A stretch of DNA of 64,000 nt from an uncultured Clostridium sp. (GTDB taxonomy: Bacteria > Bacillota > Clostridia > Clostridiales > Clostridiaceae), in the NCBI GenBank assembly GCA_937927335.1, contig CALBDU010000023.1, positions 1 to 64,000 of the forward strand. The letters run 5' to 3'. Positions 1 through 9,020 of the stretch are shown one piece after another; position 1 is the stretch's first letter, and every line of letters begins with the position of its first letter. Both the position numbers and the translations under genes were made by a program. The notes beneath the pieces were generated by a model. That model saw only the letters and a program-made list of their open reading frames with translations, made no database searches and was not told where the DNA came from.

Positions 1-957
1 TGATGTACTGCAAATATTAACATCGATTCCTAATGCAATTGCAACATCCCGGTATCTGCCATCTGCATAATCATAATTATAATCAATTATATGCCTGAGC
101 AGCACAGCATTACATACTCCATGAGATAAATCTGTAAAGCCACCAAGACTGTGAGCCATAGCATGTACAGCTCCTAAGCTGGCGTTAGAAAAAGCCAGGC
201 CTGCATTAAGGCTGCCAAGCATTATTTTAGAAAGTGACCTTATATCACCATCAGCATATGCCTTCATAACATATTCAGATATTAATTTTATGGCTTGCAA
301 TGCATGTACATCTGAAATTGAGGATTGGGCAGTGGAAACGTATGCTTCAATTCCATGAGTCAACGCATCCATTGCAGTGGAAGCAATAAGCTTTTTAGGG
401 AGGGTAGTTAATAATATTGGATCAACTAATGCAGCATCAGGAACAAGAGTTTTGCTAATTAAAGCCATCTTTACTTTTTTTATTGTGTCAACTATTATGG
501 CAAATTGAGATACATCCGCTGAGCTTCCCGAAGTACTGGGAATACATATAATTGGTGGACTTGGAACCCCCACCATATCTATTCCTTGAAATTCACCAAT
601 ATTTTTGTTGTTTGTATGTACTATTCCTATACCCTTGGCACAGTCAATAACACTTCCGCCACCTAAAGCTATTATTATGTCGCATTTTTCTTCACTATAA
701 AACCTGGCACCCTCCATAACCTCGTAGTCCCTGGGATTAGGGTGGATATTTTTATATATTGCAGTATTTATATTTGAATTGTTCAGGTCCAAAATTAATT
801 CCGAAGTCCACCCTTCATTGATCAGACCCTGGTCTGTAACTACAAGAGCTTTTGAGGCGCCAAAGTTATTAGCATAATTTACTGCTAATTTTCGAGCATT
901 TATACCATATACAAATTCAGGCACTACAAATTTCTTTAATTCAAATTCATTGTACAT
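1..957 (-). CDS. ercA: ErcA-type iron-containing alcohol dehydrogenase, partial (319 N-terminal residues)
   Basis: The frame runs from ATG at 957 off the left edge, so the C-terminus is missing. It is a group III iron-dependent alcohol dehydrogenase: the nucleotide-binding GGGS sits near residue 100, and the metal-site region contains HAMAHSLGG followed by SHG. The stretches KKFVVPEF near the N-terminus, NPRD, PSTSGSSADVSQFAII and NASLGAVHAMAHSLGG match my memory of the ErcA subgroup, named from the Pseudomonas ethanol-oxidation regulatory network. That assignment is from memory and not from a search. A regulatory rather than fermentative role is therefore possible; an ordinary butanol or ethanol dehydrogenase is the alternative. 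The ribosome binding site AAGGGGGG lies 6 bases before the start. It is a separate transcript from the small genes upstream. Confidence 0.82.
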   Translation of the reverse strand, partial: MYNEFELKKFVVPEFVYGINARKLAVNYANNFGASKALVVTDQGLINEGWTSELILDLNNSNINTAIYKNIHPNPRDYEVMEGARFYSEEKCDIIIALGGGSVIDCAKGIGIVHTNNKNIGEFQGIDMVGVPSPPIICIPSTSGSSADVSQFAIIVDTIKKVKMALISKTLVPDAALVDPILLTTLPKKLIASTAMDALTHGIEAYVSTAQSSISDVHALQAIKLISEYVMKAYADGDIRSLSKIMLGSLNAGLAFSNASLGAVHAMAHSLGGFTDLSHGVCNAVLLRHIIDYNYDYADGRYRDVAIALGIDVNICSTS

Positions 958-1005
958 TATATCCCCCCCTTAAGTTGTAAATATACATTTAAATTGGTTA
1001 GTATA

Positions 1006-1034
1006 ATATTAGCAATTCTATGATTATTTTGCAA
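1006..1034 (-). promoter_or_regulatory. Predicted vegetative promoter of ercA
   Basis: On the minus strand TTGCAA (1029-1034) and TAATAT (1006-1011) are separated by exactly 17 bases, about 50 bases upstream of the ercA start. This is a fair sigma-A match read by eye. The rest of 958-1081 is AT-rich and shows nothing else I can name. Confidence 0.5.
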
Positions 1035-1081
1035 TTTAAAATTATTCATATATATTATATTCGTTCTATTTCGACAAATAT

Positions 1082-1216
1082 TTATACATCATTATTTTCT
1101 ATACTTTGTTTTTTTCCATTTTTATTATGATTTTTAGCTTCTTCTGTAATAGTGGTCTGTCCCTTTGATTTTATTCTTCTAGCGGTTTTATTATCCGGCT
1201 GGCTGTCTTTTGTCAT
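1082..1216 (-). CDS. Small basic hydrophilic protein of unknown function (44 aa)
   Basis: ATG at 1216 and TAA at 1082-1084 give 44 residues rich in Lys, Asn, Gln and Thr, beginning MTKDSQPDNKTARRIK and ending SIENNDV. It has no hydrophobic segment, no Cys and no signal peptide. A GGAGG site lies 8 bases before the ATG, inside the last codons of the preceding small gene, so the two are probably translated from one message. I do not recognise the family. The size and composition resemble minor small acid-soluble spore proteins, but that is only a compositional impression. The gene is too short for most gene callers. Confidence 0.6.
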   Translation of the reverse strand: MTKDSQPDNKTARRIKSKGQTTITEEAKNHNKNGKKQSIENNDV

Positions 1217-1220
1217 AATA

Positions 1221-1370
1221 TCAATCCTCCACCTTTTTATTTCCTGTTTTAGCCTTACCCTGTATTTCCGGAACTGGATTAACTATATTTTTTTCAAATT
1301 TATTTCTTTTGTTGCTTTCTGTTCCGTGTGGGTCACTGGGGTCTGGCCTTCTCATGCCTGCTTTTGCCAT
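1221..1370 (-). CDS. Small conserved-looking hydrophilic protein (49 aa), first of a pair
   Basis: ATG at 1370 and TGA at 1221-1223 encode 49 residues starting MAKAGMRRPDPSDPHGTE and ending GNKKVED, with the motif NPVPEIQGKAKTG in the C-terminal half. A ribosome binding site AGGTGAT lies 6 bases upstream. The protein is proline-, lysine- and asparagine-rich, likely disordered and soluble. The stop codon is 4 bases before the start of the next small gene, an operon-like arrangement. I recall similar short MAKAGMRRP-type proteins in clostridia but cannot name a function. The gene lies just after the glyA terminator. Confidence 0.7.
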   Translation of the reverse strand: MAKAGMRRPDPSDPHGTESNKRNKFEKNIVNPVPEIQGKAKTGNKKVED

Positions 1371-1421
1371 ATAAGATCACCTCATTTTTAATTAATAAGT
1401 ATAGTATCCGCAATTTAAAAA

Positions 1422-1448
1422 GCCTTATGCATTAATTATGCATAAGGC
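1422..1448 (-). terminator. Rho-independent terminator of glyA
   Basis: An 11-bp perfect stem (GCCTTATGCAT / ATGCATAAGGC) with a 5-base loop sits 5 bases after the glyA stop and is followed on the minus strand by a CTTTTT run. It separates glyA from the small-gene pair. Confidence 0.85.
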
Positions 1449-1453
1449 GGCTT

Positions 1454-2689
1454 TTAGTAGTTTAATGGATACTTTTTGCAAAGTGAAGCTGCTTCTTCAC
1501 GGACATCTTCAAGGTTTTCATTTCTGTTTTCAATTGTTTTATTTATAAGATATGCTATTTTTTTCATTTCTTCTTCCTTGAAGCCACGTGTAGTACAAGC
1601 AGGAGTACCAATCCTTATGCCACTAGTTACATTTGGGCTTAAGGTTTCAAATGGTATTGTATTTTTATTAACGGTTATTCCCACTGTATCCAGAAGTTTT
1701 TCCGCTTCTTTGCCGGTAATTCCCTTATTGGTTAGATCAATAAGCAGCAGATGGTTGTCAGTGCCTCCTGATACTATTCTGAAGCCGTAGCTTTGAAGCT
1801 CATCACTTAAAACCTTGGCATTTTTAACCACCTGGTCAATGTAATCCTTGTAGCTATCCTTTAAAGCCTCCTCAAAGCATACTGCCTTTGCAGCAATAGT
1901 ATGCATAAGAGGTCCTCCCTGGATGCCTGGAAAAATTGCTTTATCAATTTGCGCAGCAAATTCAGCTTTGCATAAAATTGCCCCACCTCTGGGACCTCTA
2001 AGAGTTTTATGAGTAGTTGTAGTTACAAAATCTGCATATGGTACTGGTGATGGATGTGCTCCTGTAGCTACCAGTCCTGCTATATGAGCCATGTCCACCA
2101 TAAGGTATGCACCAGCTTCATTGGCAATTTCCTTAAGCTTCTTAAAATCTATTACCCTAGGATATGCACTAGCTCCGGCAACAATTAGCTTAGGCCTTAC
2201 ACTTAGTGCAGTTTCTCTTAATTCTTCATAATTTATGGTTTCAGTATCCTTATCCACTCCATAAGATGAAAATTTATAAAGCTTACCTGAAAAATTAACT
2301 GGGCTGCCATGGGTTAAATGTCCGCCATGACTTAGATCCATACCTAAAACTGAATCCCCCGGAGTTAATATTGCATTGTATACTGCCATATTTGCCTGGG
2401 AGCCTGAATGAGGCTGTACATTGACATGGTCTGCGCCAAAGAGCTTCTTTAACCTGTCTCTTGCAATATCCTCTACAACATCTACAAATTCACATCCGCC
2501 GTAATATCTTTTTGAAGGATATCCTTCTGCATATTTATTTGTTAAGGGTGACCCCATAGCTTCCATTACTGCCCTACTGGTAAAATTCTCAGAGGCAATT
2601 AATTCAATAGTAGTTTCCTGGCGGTTTATTTCCTTTTTAATAACTTCAAAAATTTCAGGATCATTCTTCTCGATTTGCTCAAATATCAT
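1454..2689 (-). CDS. glyA: Serine hydroxymethyltransferase
   Basis: This PLP enzyme interconverts serine and tetrahydrofolate with glycine and 5,10-methylene-tetrahydrofolate, the main source of one-carbon units for purine, thymidylate and methionine synthesis in the cytoplasm. At 411 residues it has the usual bacterial length. The PLP-lysine motif [14 protein letters not shown] lies near residue 225, and the N-terminal SENF and [13 protein letters not shown] segments are intact. It is a single-gene transcript with its own promoter and terminator. The start follows GGGGTG at normal spacing. I saw no PurBox-like sequence in its promoter, unlike purL at the far end of the window. Confidence 0.98.
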   Translation of the reverse strand: MIFEQIEKNDPEIFEVIKKEINRQETTIELIASENFTSRAVMEAMGSPLTNKYAEGYPSKRYYGGCEFVDVVEDIARDRLKKLFGADHVNVQPHSGSQANMAVYNAILTPGDSVLGMDLSHGGHLTHGSPVNFSGKLYKFSSYGVDKDTETINYEELRETALSVRPKLIVAGASAYPRVIDFKKLKEIANEAGAYLMVDMAHIAGLVATGAHPSPVPYADFVTTTTHKTLRGPRGGAILCKAEFAAQIDKAIFPGIQGGPLMHTIAAKAVCFEEALKDSYKDYIDQVVKNAKVLSDELQSYGFRIVSGGTDNHLLLIDLTNKGITGKEAEKLLDTVGITVNKNTIPFETLSPNVTSGIRIGTPACTTRGFKEEEMKKIAYLINKTIENRNENLEDVREEAASLCKKYPLNY

Positions 2690-2719
2690 TTATTACACCC
2701 CTTTTTTAAACTTTTTAAC

Positions 2720-2748
2720 ATTATAATACTATTTTGTATAAATATCAA
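2720..2748 (-). promoter_or_regulatory. Promoter of glyA
   Basis: TTGATA (2743-2748) and a perfect TATAAT (2720-2725) on the minus strand are separated by 17 bases, about 30 bases upstream of the glyA start. This is a strong sigma-A promoter by consensus. Confidence 0.75.
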
Positions 2749-2749
2749 T

Positions 2750-2780
2750 AAAAAAAAGGTGAAATACTTGCGTATTTCAC
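2750..2780 (-). terminator. Terminator of the DUF512-der-gpsA run
   Basis: A 9-bp stem (GTGAAATAC / GTATTTCAC, loop of 4) begins 2 bases after the gpsA stop and is followed on the minus strand by a run of T residues. The T run abuts the -35 element of the glyA promoter. Confidence 0.85.
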
Positions 2781-2782
2781 AA

Positions 2783-3781
2783 TTAATTGAAAAGTTCTCC
2801 TTTTTTATCTCGTGTCATCAATTCGAATACTGCAGCCTTGGGTGCCTTGTTTTCAAACAATACCTTATATAAGGCATCTGTAATGGGCATCTCAACCTGC
2901 AGTTGCTCCTTAAGCTCGTGGAAAGCCTTGCATGCTTTAATACCTTCAACCACCATGCCTACTTCCTTAATAGCTTCATCAGCTGTAGCTCCTTTGCCTA
3001 TAAGAATTCCAGCTCTTCTATTTCTGCTATGCATGCTGGTGCAGGTTACAATGAGGTCACCCATGCCGGTTAGCCCTGAGAAGGTTTCAAGTTTGCCTCC
3101 AAGCTTAGTGCCTATTCTTACTATTTCAGTCATTCCCCTTGTCATCAGAGCGGCCTTTGTATTGTCCCCAAATCCTATACCATCAGATATTCCGGCAGCC
3201 AAAGCAATTATATTTTTAACAGCACCGCCTATTTCCACTCCGATGATATCATCATTGGTGTAGACTCTGAAGTTTGATGTCATAAACAAATCCTGGACCT
3301 GTTTTGCATATTCCATATGCTCTGAAGTAACTACTACAGTAGTTGGTATATCCTTAGCAACTTCCTCTGCATGGCTGGGACCAGACAGTATAACTATAGG
3401 ATTATCAGGCAGTTCATCCTTGATAACCTGTGAAAGCCTCTTTTTTGTGTCAAGCTCAATACCCTTTGCTATGCTTATTATTGTCTGGTTTTTATCTATT
3501 AATCCTCTGATTTTTTTACATATATCTCTTATTACATGGGAGGGCACTGCCAGCACTATATATTTGCTGCCCTTCAGGGCTTCTTCTATTTCAGTGGTGG
3601 CCTCAACCCCTTCAGGGATCATAAGTCCTTCAATGTATTTACTATTTTGTTTTCTAATATTAATATCTTCAACAACGGTATGTTCTCTATCCCAAACATT
3701 TATTGCAAGGCCTTTTTTAGCAAGCATTACCGCTAAGGCAGTTCCAAAGCTGCCTCCACCTAAAAAAGCTACATCTGACAT
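2783..3781 (-). CDS. gpsA: NAD(P)-dependent glycerol-3-phosphate dehydrogenase
   Basis: It reduces dihydroxyacetone phosphate to sn-glycerol-3-phosphate, the backbone for phospholipids. At 332 residues it has the family length. The N-terminal Rossmann motif [10 protein letters not shown] (about 8-17) and the later GPSHAEEVA and [13 protein letters not shown] segments, the last carrying the catalytic lysine, are all present. The start codon overlaps the end of der by one base, so translation is probably coupled. A der-gpsA order is common in Firmicutes. The gene ends immediately before a strong terminator. Confidence 0.98.
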   Translation of the reverse strand: MSDVAFLGGGSFGTALAVMLAKKGLAINVWDREHTVVEDINIRKQNSKYIEGLMIPEGVEATTEIEEALKGSKYIVLAVPSHVIRDICKKIRGLIDKNQTIISIAKGIELDTKKRLSQVIKDELPDNPIVILSGPSHAEEVAKDIPTTVVVTSEHMEYAKQVQDLFMTSNFRVYTNDDIIGVEIGGAVKNIIALAAGISDGIGFGDNTKAALMTRGMTEIVRIGTKLGGKLETFSGLTGMGDLIVTCTSMHSRNRRAGILIGKGATADEAIKEVGMVVEGIKACKAFHELKEQLQVEMPITDALYKVLFENKAPKAAVFELMTRDKKGELFN

Positions 3782-5103
3782 TACCTTTGCTCCTTTCTTT
3801 CCCTGAATTCCAGTTTAATTCCTGTGCCAGAAAAGTCAAAGCTCTCTCTTAATTTATTTTCCAGATATCTTTCATAGGAAAAATGAAGGCATCCGGGATC
3901 ATTAACAAAGAATACAAAGGTTGGGGGCTTTGTTCCAATCTGGGTTACATAATATACCTTAAGCCTTTTCAAACCTACAACTGGAGGTTCCTTCATCATC
4001 AGCGCATTGCTGATTACCTCATTCAAAACGCCAGTCTTAATTCTCTTTGAATAATTATCATAGCATTTTTTAACCATTTCAAGAACCTTGTGCACTCTCT
4101 GACCTGTTTTTGCAGAAATAAACAGATATTCCGCGTACTGCATAAAGGATAAAGAGGCCTTTAACTTATTTTTGAACTGGTCCATAGTCGTGGTTTCTTT
4201 TTCAATAAGGTCCCATTTGTTTACAATTACCAGTATGGCTTTATTCATCTCATGTGCATATCCGATAATTTTTTCATCCTGATCACTAATACCCTGTGTA
4301 GCATCCAGCATAAGTATGCAAACATCCGCTCTTTCAATAGCAGCATAGGTTCTTATTACGCTGTAACGTTCAATTTCCTCCTTGACCTTACTTTTTCTTC
4401 TAAGCCCAGCGGTGTCGATCAAGGTGAATTTTCCCAGATCTGTTTCAAGACTGCTGTCTATAGCATCTCTTGTAGTGCCGGGTATATCGCTGACTATTAC
4501 TCTTTCCTCACCAAGAAGCTTATTTATTAACGAGGATTTTCCAACATTAGGTTTACCTACGAAAGCAAGCTTAATATACTCCTCTTCTTCATTTTCATTA
4601 TAACTATCCTTAAAATTTTCCACTACCCTGTCAAGCATATCACCAAGACCAAGTCCCTGGGAAGCAGAGATTGTAATTGGTTCCCCGATGCCAAGATTAT
4701 AGAATTCAAAGGCATTGTCCTCTTCCTTAAGGCTGTCAACCTTATTTACCACCAGAACTACAGGTTTTTTGCTTTTCCTCAGCATTTGAGCAACTTCCTG
4801 ATCTGCAGGGGTAAGGCCTTCCTTGCCATCCACTATGAAAATTATAACATCTGCAGTTTCTATAGCTATCTGGGCCTGTCTTCGCATTTGAGATATTATT
4901 ATATCTTCATTTTCAGGTTCTATTCCACCAGTATCTATTATTGTAAAATTATATCTCAGCCAGTCGGCCTCCGCATATACTCTGTCTCGTGTAACACCCG
5001 GTGTATCCTCTACTATTGATATTCTTTTTCCGGCAAGTTTATTAAAAAGTGTGGATTTGCCCACATTTGGTCTTCCAACTATAGCAACTATTGGTTTACC
5101 CAT
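3781..5103 (-). CDS. der: Ribosome biogenesis GTPase Der (EngA)
   Basis: Der is a double-GTPase factor for 50S subunit maturation. Both G domains are complete: GRPNVGKST (about 10-18), DTPG, DTGG and NKVD in the first; GKPNVGKSS (about 183), DTAG and NKWD in the second. A KH-like C-terminal domain follows, and 440 residues is typical. The gene starts 2 bases after the DUF512 gene and overlaps gpsA by one base, making a compact three-gene operon. The domain order is family knowledge; the motifs are read directly. Confidence 0.98.
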   Translation of the reverse strand: MGKPIVAIVGRPNVGKSTLFNKLAGKRISIVEDTPGVTRDRVYAEADWLRYNFTIIDTGGIEPENEDIIISQMRRQAQIAIETADVIIFIVDGKEGLTPADQEVAQMLRKSKKPVVLVVNKVDSLKEEDNAFEFYNLGIGEPITISASQGLGLGDMLDRVVENFKDSYNENEEEEYIKLAFVGKPNVGKSSLINKLLGEERVIVSDIPGTTRDAIDSSLETDLGKFTLIDTAGLRRKSKVKEEIERYSVIRTYAAIERADVCILMLDATQGISDQDEKIIGYAHEMNKAILVIVNKWDLIEKETTTMDQFKNKLKASLSFMQYAEYLFISAKTGQRVHKVLEMVKKCYDNYSKRIKTGVLNEVISNALMMKEPPVVGLKRLKVYYVTQIGTKPPTFVFFVNDPGCLHFSYERYLENKLRESFDFSGTGIKLEFRERKEQR

Positions 5104-5105
5104 TA

Positions 5106-6443
5106 TTATACCTCCTCACAGTATAAGTTAATTATATCAACTAAGTCTTCACCTGTATAATCACAGATTAAAACTTTTCGCTTTATTGCATCCTCTATCT
5201 GTGCCAGTGTCACATCATCAAGAAGGATTTTTGAATCATCATTTTTAGGCTCATAGCCTTTTCGAAGCACAGTGTCAGGAATTAAAATGTATTCCCCAAG
5301 ATCTTTTCTGTTTAAGCACTGTTCAATAATGTCCTTTCCAGTCAAAAGCCCTGCTACCGTTATAGTTTCCCCGAAAAAGCTGTTTTTTACCTTTAGTACG
5401 TTAATTTCAATATTAATATTTTTACTTTTTATTATCTCAGCTGTTTTCTGCAGTTCTAAAAAGCCTGATTCACCGGTAATTATTGTAAAACTGCCCTTTA
5501 AATCACAATTAAGCCTTTCCATTGTATCCATAATATTGTCACGGAATGCACGGATAATCCCAACACCATCTTCAAGCTGATGAAAACCCTGGTAAAATTC
5601 TGAGTCTGGAACGTCCTTATTTGCAAGCACATAAAATTCGTCTGATAGTCTTAAAAAATAATTGCCGCAGCTTGATGTAAAATATTTTTGAAGCTTTTCA
5701 GCATTTTCAATTTCCAAAAGTGCAGATTCCTTGTCATACATTTTCAGTTCGCAAAGTCCGTCTCTGAATTTTGTAAGACCAATTGGTACTGCTGCAACAT
5801 TTTCAACTGCAGGATATAGTTTAAATAAATCCATACATGTTTTTTTAAGTTCTTCTCTATTATTTATGTCTGGGCAAAGTACAATCTGGCAATTTATTTT
5901 TATTCCAGCTGCTGCAAGCTTTTGCAGCCTTGGATATAAGTTTCCTGCAAACCTGTTTCCAAGCATTTTCACCCTTAAAGCTGGATCAGTAGTATGTACT
6001 GATATGTTTATAGGGCTGATTTTATATTTTATTATGCGGTCAATATCCTGGTCGCTTAAATTGGTGAGAGTTACAAAGTTGCCTTGAAGAAAAGACAGCC
6101 TTGAATCATCATCCTTGAAATAAAGAGTTTCCCGCATACCTTCAGGAAGCTGATCTATAAAGCAGAATATGCAGTTATTGCTGCAGCGTCTGGCTTTATC
6201 CATTATTGAATCCTTAAATTCCACACCCAGGTTTTCGTCAAATTCCTTGTCAACTTCAATTTCCCATATTTCTCCGTTTTGCTTTTCTACTTCAAGCAAA
6301 ACATATTCATCGCTCATTAAAAACCTGTAATCAAGTATATCCTTAACTTCTTCACCATTTATTTTTAATAATTTATCTCCGGGAACCAGTTCAAGTTCCT
6401 CGGCAAGACTGCCGGACGCAACCTTGAAAATTTCGCTGCTCAT
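5106..6443 (-). CDS. DUF512 PDZ / radical SAM-like Fe-S protein
   Basis: The 445-residue protein begins with a PDZ-like segment ([22 protein letters not shown] would be its ligand-binding start, about 6-30), then a Cys cluster C-x3-C-x2-C in [12 protein letters not shown] near residue 90, the spacing of a radical SAM [4Fe-4S] site, followed by a DUF512 C-terminal region. The family is widespread in Clostridia and cyanobacteria and has no assigned reaction that I know of. It is 2 bases upstream of der, and that linkage is recurrent, which suggests a role near ribosome assembly or GTPase function; this is inference from neighbourhood only. Start: ATG 6443 with an AGGAGTG-like site. Confidence 0.9.
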   Translation of the reverse strand: MSSEIFKVASGSLAEELELVPGDKLLKINGEEVKDILDYRFLMSDEYVLLEVEKQNGEIWEIEVDKEFDENLGVEFKDSIMDKARRCSNNCIFCFIDQLPEGMRETLYFKDDDSRLSFLQGNFVTLTNLSDQDIDRIIKYKISPINISVHTTDPALRVKMLGNRFAGNLYPRLQKLAAAGIKINCQIVLCPDINNREELKKTCMDLFKLYPAVENVAAVPIGLTKFRDGLCELKMYDKESALLEIENAEKLQKYFTSSCGNYFLRLSDEFYVLANKDVPDSEFYQGFHQLEDGVGIIRAFRDNIMDTMERLNCDLKGSFTIITGESGFLELQKTAEIIKSKNINIEINVLKVKNSFFGETITVAGLLTGKDIIEQCLNRKDLGEYILIPDTVLRKGYEPKNDDSKILLDDVTLAQIEDAIKRKVLICDYTGEDLVDIINLYCEEV

Positions 6444-6514
6444 ACTTTCACTCCTAAAGAAATTGCATTATTATCCATAGTAATATTACATTATTAGATT
6501 AAAATAGTCAACTG

Positions 6515-6541
6515 CAATAAAAAACCTCCATATTGGAGGTT
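6515..6541 (-). terminator. Terminator after the phosphate transporter
   Basis: An 8-bp stem AACCTCCA / TGGAGGTT with a 3-base loop (6523-6541) is followed by T residues on the minus strand. It overlaps the stop codon of the transporter gene. Confidence 0.8.
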
Positions 6542-7541
6542 ATATAAATAAGTTTATTAAATAAATTATCAATCCCGATATAGCTGCACAGGTAGGAATT
6601 GTAACAAACCATGCAGTTACGATGTCCTTTGCAATGCCCCATCTTACAGCCGAGAATCTTTTAGAAGCAGCAACTCCCATTATAGAGGTTGTAACAATAT
6701 GAGTTGTACTTACAGGCGCATGCAGCATGGTAGCTGCAAAAATAACTGCAGATGCTCCCATTTCCGCAGAAAACCCGTTAACAGGAGCAATTTTAGCCAT
6801 GCCGGATCCCATAGTTTTAATAATCCTTTTTCCGCCAAGGCTGGTTCCAAGGGCCATAGCTGTTGCACAAGATATCTTAACCCAATCAGGTACAGCAAAC
6901 TGAGTTAACATCCCGCCGCTAACCAAGGCCATTGTAATTATACCCATTGATTTCTGAGCGTCATTTCCACCATGATTGAAAGCTAATAATGCTGCAGAGC
7001 ATATTTGAGCTTTAGAAAATATCTTTGTTACTGTAGCTGGTTTTGTCTTTCTTAGTATAAAATAATTTATGGACATGAATACGAAGCCTACGGCAAAACC
7101 GATAAGTGGAGCCAAAAACAGCCAAATTATAACCCTGTCGAAAAGTGTACTCCAACTTACAATGGACAATGATCCCTTAAATGCAATGGCAGCACCTACA
7201 AGTCCTCCTATAAGCGCATGGGAGGAACTGCTTGGAATTCCATAGTACCAGGTAATTATATTCCATATAATGGCACCCAGCAAGGCTGCTATTACAACCT
7301 CTAATGTTACCATGCTTGGGTTTACTATTCCGCTCCCTATAGTTTGTGCAACCTTTACATTAATAAATGCTCCAACAAAATTCAAAATTGCAGACATCAA
7401 TACAGCCTGTCTAAGCGTTAAAACCCTGGTTGATACAGAACAGGCAATAGCATTGGCACTGTCGTGAAATCCGTTAATAAAATCAAATATCAACGCAGTG
7501 ACTACAATAATACCAGTCAATACAATTGTAGAACTAAGCAT
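6540..7541 (-). CDS. pit: PiT-family inorganic phosphate transporter
   Basis: This is a low-affinity, cation-coupled phosphate permease of the inner membrane. The two signature repeats of the family are present in inverted halves: FINGFHDSANAIA near residue 22 and AFNHGGNDAQKSMG near residue 187. The 333 residues contain about ten hydrophobic segments. Its start overlaps the end of the DUF47 gene by 8 bases, an arrangement typical of pit operons in Firmicutes. Transcription probably starts at the promoter upstream of the DUF47 gene, which carries Pho-box-like repeats. Confidence 0.95.
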   Translation of the reverse strand: MLSSTIVLTGIIVVTALIFDFINGFHDSANAIACSVSTRVLTLRQAVLMSAILNFVGAFINVKVAQTIGSGIVNPSMVTLEVVIAALLGAIIWNIITWYYGIPSSSSHALIGGLVGAAIAFKGSLSIVSWSTLFDRVIIWLFLAPLIGFAVGFVFMSINYFILRKTKPATVTKIFSKAQICSAALLAFNHGGNDAQKSMGIITMALVSGGMLTQFAVPDWVKISCATAMALGTSLGGKRIIKTMGSGMAKIAPVNGFSAEMGASAVIFAATMLHAPVSTTHIVTTSIMGVAASKRFSAVRWGIAKDIVTAWFVTIPTCAAISGLIIYLINLFI

Positions 7542-8157
7542 TTTTCATTACAATCCCTTCTACCGCATTTGCAACATCTTCAAGAGCGTCCAGGGTATTT
7601 TCCAGGGATTCATATATTTCTCTAAGCTTTATAATTTCTAGTACAGGAAGGTCGCTTCTGAAGAGATCCTTAATTGCCTGTCTGGAAATTTTATCTCCAT
7701 CTTCCTCAATTCTATTAGTTTCTATAATTTTTTTTGCTAAAGCCTTGTTGTTTTTCATATTTTTTAATTCATCCATGATACCGGCTACTTCCTTGCAGCC
7801 CTCAGCTATAAGCGCAGCCAAATCCTTTGCCTGCTTTGTAGGCTTTGAAAGGTTAAGCATCACGAATCTGCTTGAAGTATATTCTATATCATCAATAATA
7901 TCATCCATACCCTTTGCTATGTAATAAATATCTTCCCTATCGAAAGGTGTTATAAAAGATTTATTTAATTGTTCCAATATTTTATGTTGAATTTTGTCAC
8001 CATCATGCTCAATATCCTTTATTTTCTTAAGCTTATCCTCAGAAAAAACCTCGTCATTCATAAAATCCAGCAGCATCTCAGATGCCTCACAGGCTTTGTT
8101 TGCGGTTTCTCTGAATAATTCAAAGAATTTGTCCTCTTTTGGGGTTAAGCTAAACAT
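7534..8157 (-). CDS. DUF47 family PhoU-like regulator of the phosphate transporter
   Basis: A 207-residue all-helical PhoU-like protein (starts MFSLTPKEDKFFELF). Members are nearly always encoded beside PiT transporters and are thought to modulate uptake. The acidic pattern EHDGDKI and EEDGDKISR, characteristic of metal-binding PhoU/DUF47 folds, appears in both halves. I chose ATG 8157 because GGGAGGT lies 9 bases upstream; the longer frame from 8211 has no ribosome site. It overlaps pit by 8 bases, implying translational coupling. A second, classical PhoU is encoded in the adjacent pst operon. Confidence 0.92.
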   Translation of the reverse strand: MFSLTPKEDKFFELFRETANKACEASEMLLDFMNDEVFSEDKLKKIKDIEHDGDKIQHKILEQLNKSFITPFDREDIYYIAKGMDDIIDDIEYTSSRFVMLNLSKPTKQAKDLAALIAEGCKEVAGIMDELKNMKNNKALAKKIIETNRIEEDGDKISRQAIKDLFRSDLPVLEIIKLREIYESLENTLDALEDVANAVEGIVMKNA

Positions 8158-8201
8158 ATATAAAATACCTCCCGTATTTTCAGTTTTTTTCAAACGTTTA
8201 A

Positions 8202-8230
8202 AGTATAACACAATTTCTATTAAATTGAAA
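8202..8230 (-). promoter_or_regulatory. Promoter of the DUF47-pit operon
   Basis: TATACT (8202-8207) and a weak -35 TTTCAA (8225-8230) are separated by 17 bases on the minus strand, about 45 bases upstream of the DUF47 start. The poor -35 and the repeats directly upstream suggest activator dependence. Confidence 0.55.
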
Positions 8231-8238
8231 CAGTAAAG

Positions 8239-8274
8239 TTAACATTCTTAACATAAACATAACATAAAAAACAT
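8239..8274. promoter_or_regulatory. Pho-box-like tandem repeats upstream of DUF47-pit
   Basis: TAACAT occurs on the plus strand at 8240, 8250 and 8260, an exact 10-bp period, with a fourth weaker copy AAACAT at 8269. They end about 10 bases upstream of the -35 of the DUF47-pit promoter. PhoP in Firmicutes binds tandem TTAACA-like hexamers about one helical turn apart. PhoP is encoded about 6 kb away. The site call is inference from this match. Confidence 0.55.
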
Positions 8275-8301
8275 ATAAAAAAAAGACCATTTTTGGTCTT
8301 T
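8273..8301 (-). terminator. Terminator of the pst-phoU operon
   Basis: An 8-bp stem AAAGACCA / TGGTCTTT with a 4-base loop at the phoU stop codon is followed by eight T residues on the minus strand. Confidence 0.85.
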
Positions 8302-8965
8302 AATCATTCAAGTCTAATAATTCTCCAGTAACCAGATATACGGTCCACTCACATATGTTTGTTACATGGTCCGCCAGTCTTTCAAGGTTTTTAGCTACAA
8401 ATAAAAACTGAGTAGCCTGATTAATAGTGGATTGATCTTTAATCATTATGTTCAGAAGGTCATTGAATATTATTTTGTAATAAGCATCGACCTGGTCATC
8501 CATTTTACATATTTCATAGGCTGTTTCAACATTTCTTTCTATAAAGCCGTCCAATGCCATTTTAATCATATTTTCCACCACTAGAGCCATTTTAGGGATA
8601 TCAATCAATTCCTTTATATAATCCTGTCCCTTAAGCCTTTTAACAACCTTGGCTATATCAACTGCATGATCTGCAATTCTTTCAAGGTCGGTTATAATTT
8701 TACTGCTTGTAAATATAGTCCTGAGATCAATGGCAAGAGGCTGTTCCTTACCTATTAGTCTTATACATTTGTTTTCAATTTCCTTTTCAAGGTTATCTAC
8801 AAGGTCATCATTTGCAATTATTTGCAAAGCCAGTTTCTCATCCTTGTTAACCAATGCTTCTATGCTTTGATGTATCTGTTTTTCAACAATGCTGCCCATT
8901 GTTAATATATCATGATGCAGATTTTCAAGAGCAGAATCAAAACCAGTCCTAGTCATATAATTCAC
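8300..8965 (-). CDS. phoU: Phosphate signalling protein PhoU
   Basis: A 221-residue helical protein with two PhoU repeats. The metal-binding patterns DLERIADHAVDIA and NLERLADHVTNICEW stand near residues 93 and 192. PhoU links the occupancy of the PstSCAB transporter to the PhoR sensor and represses the response when phosphate is plentiful. It is the last gene of pstS-pstC-pstA-pstB-phoU, 55 bases after pstB, and is followed at once by a terminator. The phoR-phoP pair lies just upstream of the operon, so the whole sensing circuit is encoded together. Confidence 0.97.
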   Translation of the reverse strand: MNYMTRTGFDSALENLHHDILTMGSIVEKQIHQSIEALVNKDEKLALQIIANDDLVDNLEKEIENKCIRLIGKEQPLAIDLRTIFTSSKIITDLERIADHAVDIAKVVKRLKGQDYIKELIDIPKMALVVENMIKMALDGFIERNVETAYEICKMDDQVDAYYKIIFNDLLNIMIKDQSTINQATQFLFVAKNLERLADHVTNICEWTVYLVTGELLDLND

Positions 8966-9020
8966 CCCTATTTATTTCTTGTTAATTTAGTATATAAGAT
9001 TTTATATTATTGTTCAACTA

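Noticed and set aside
1152..1391. 79-codon plus-strand frame near the left end
   Set aside because: It is antisense to the two small genes at 1082-1370, is Phe-rich and has no ribosome site; the minus-strand frames explain the region better.
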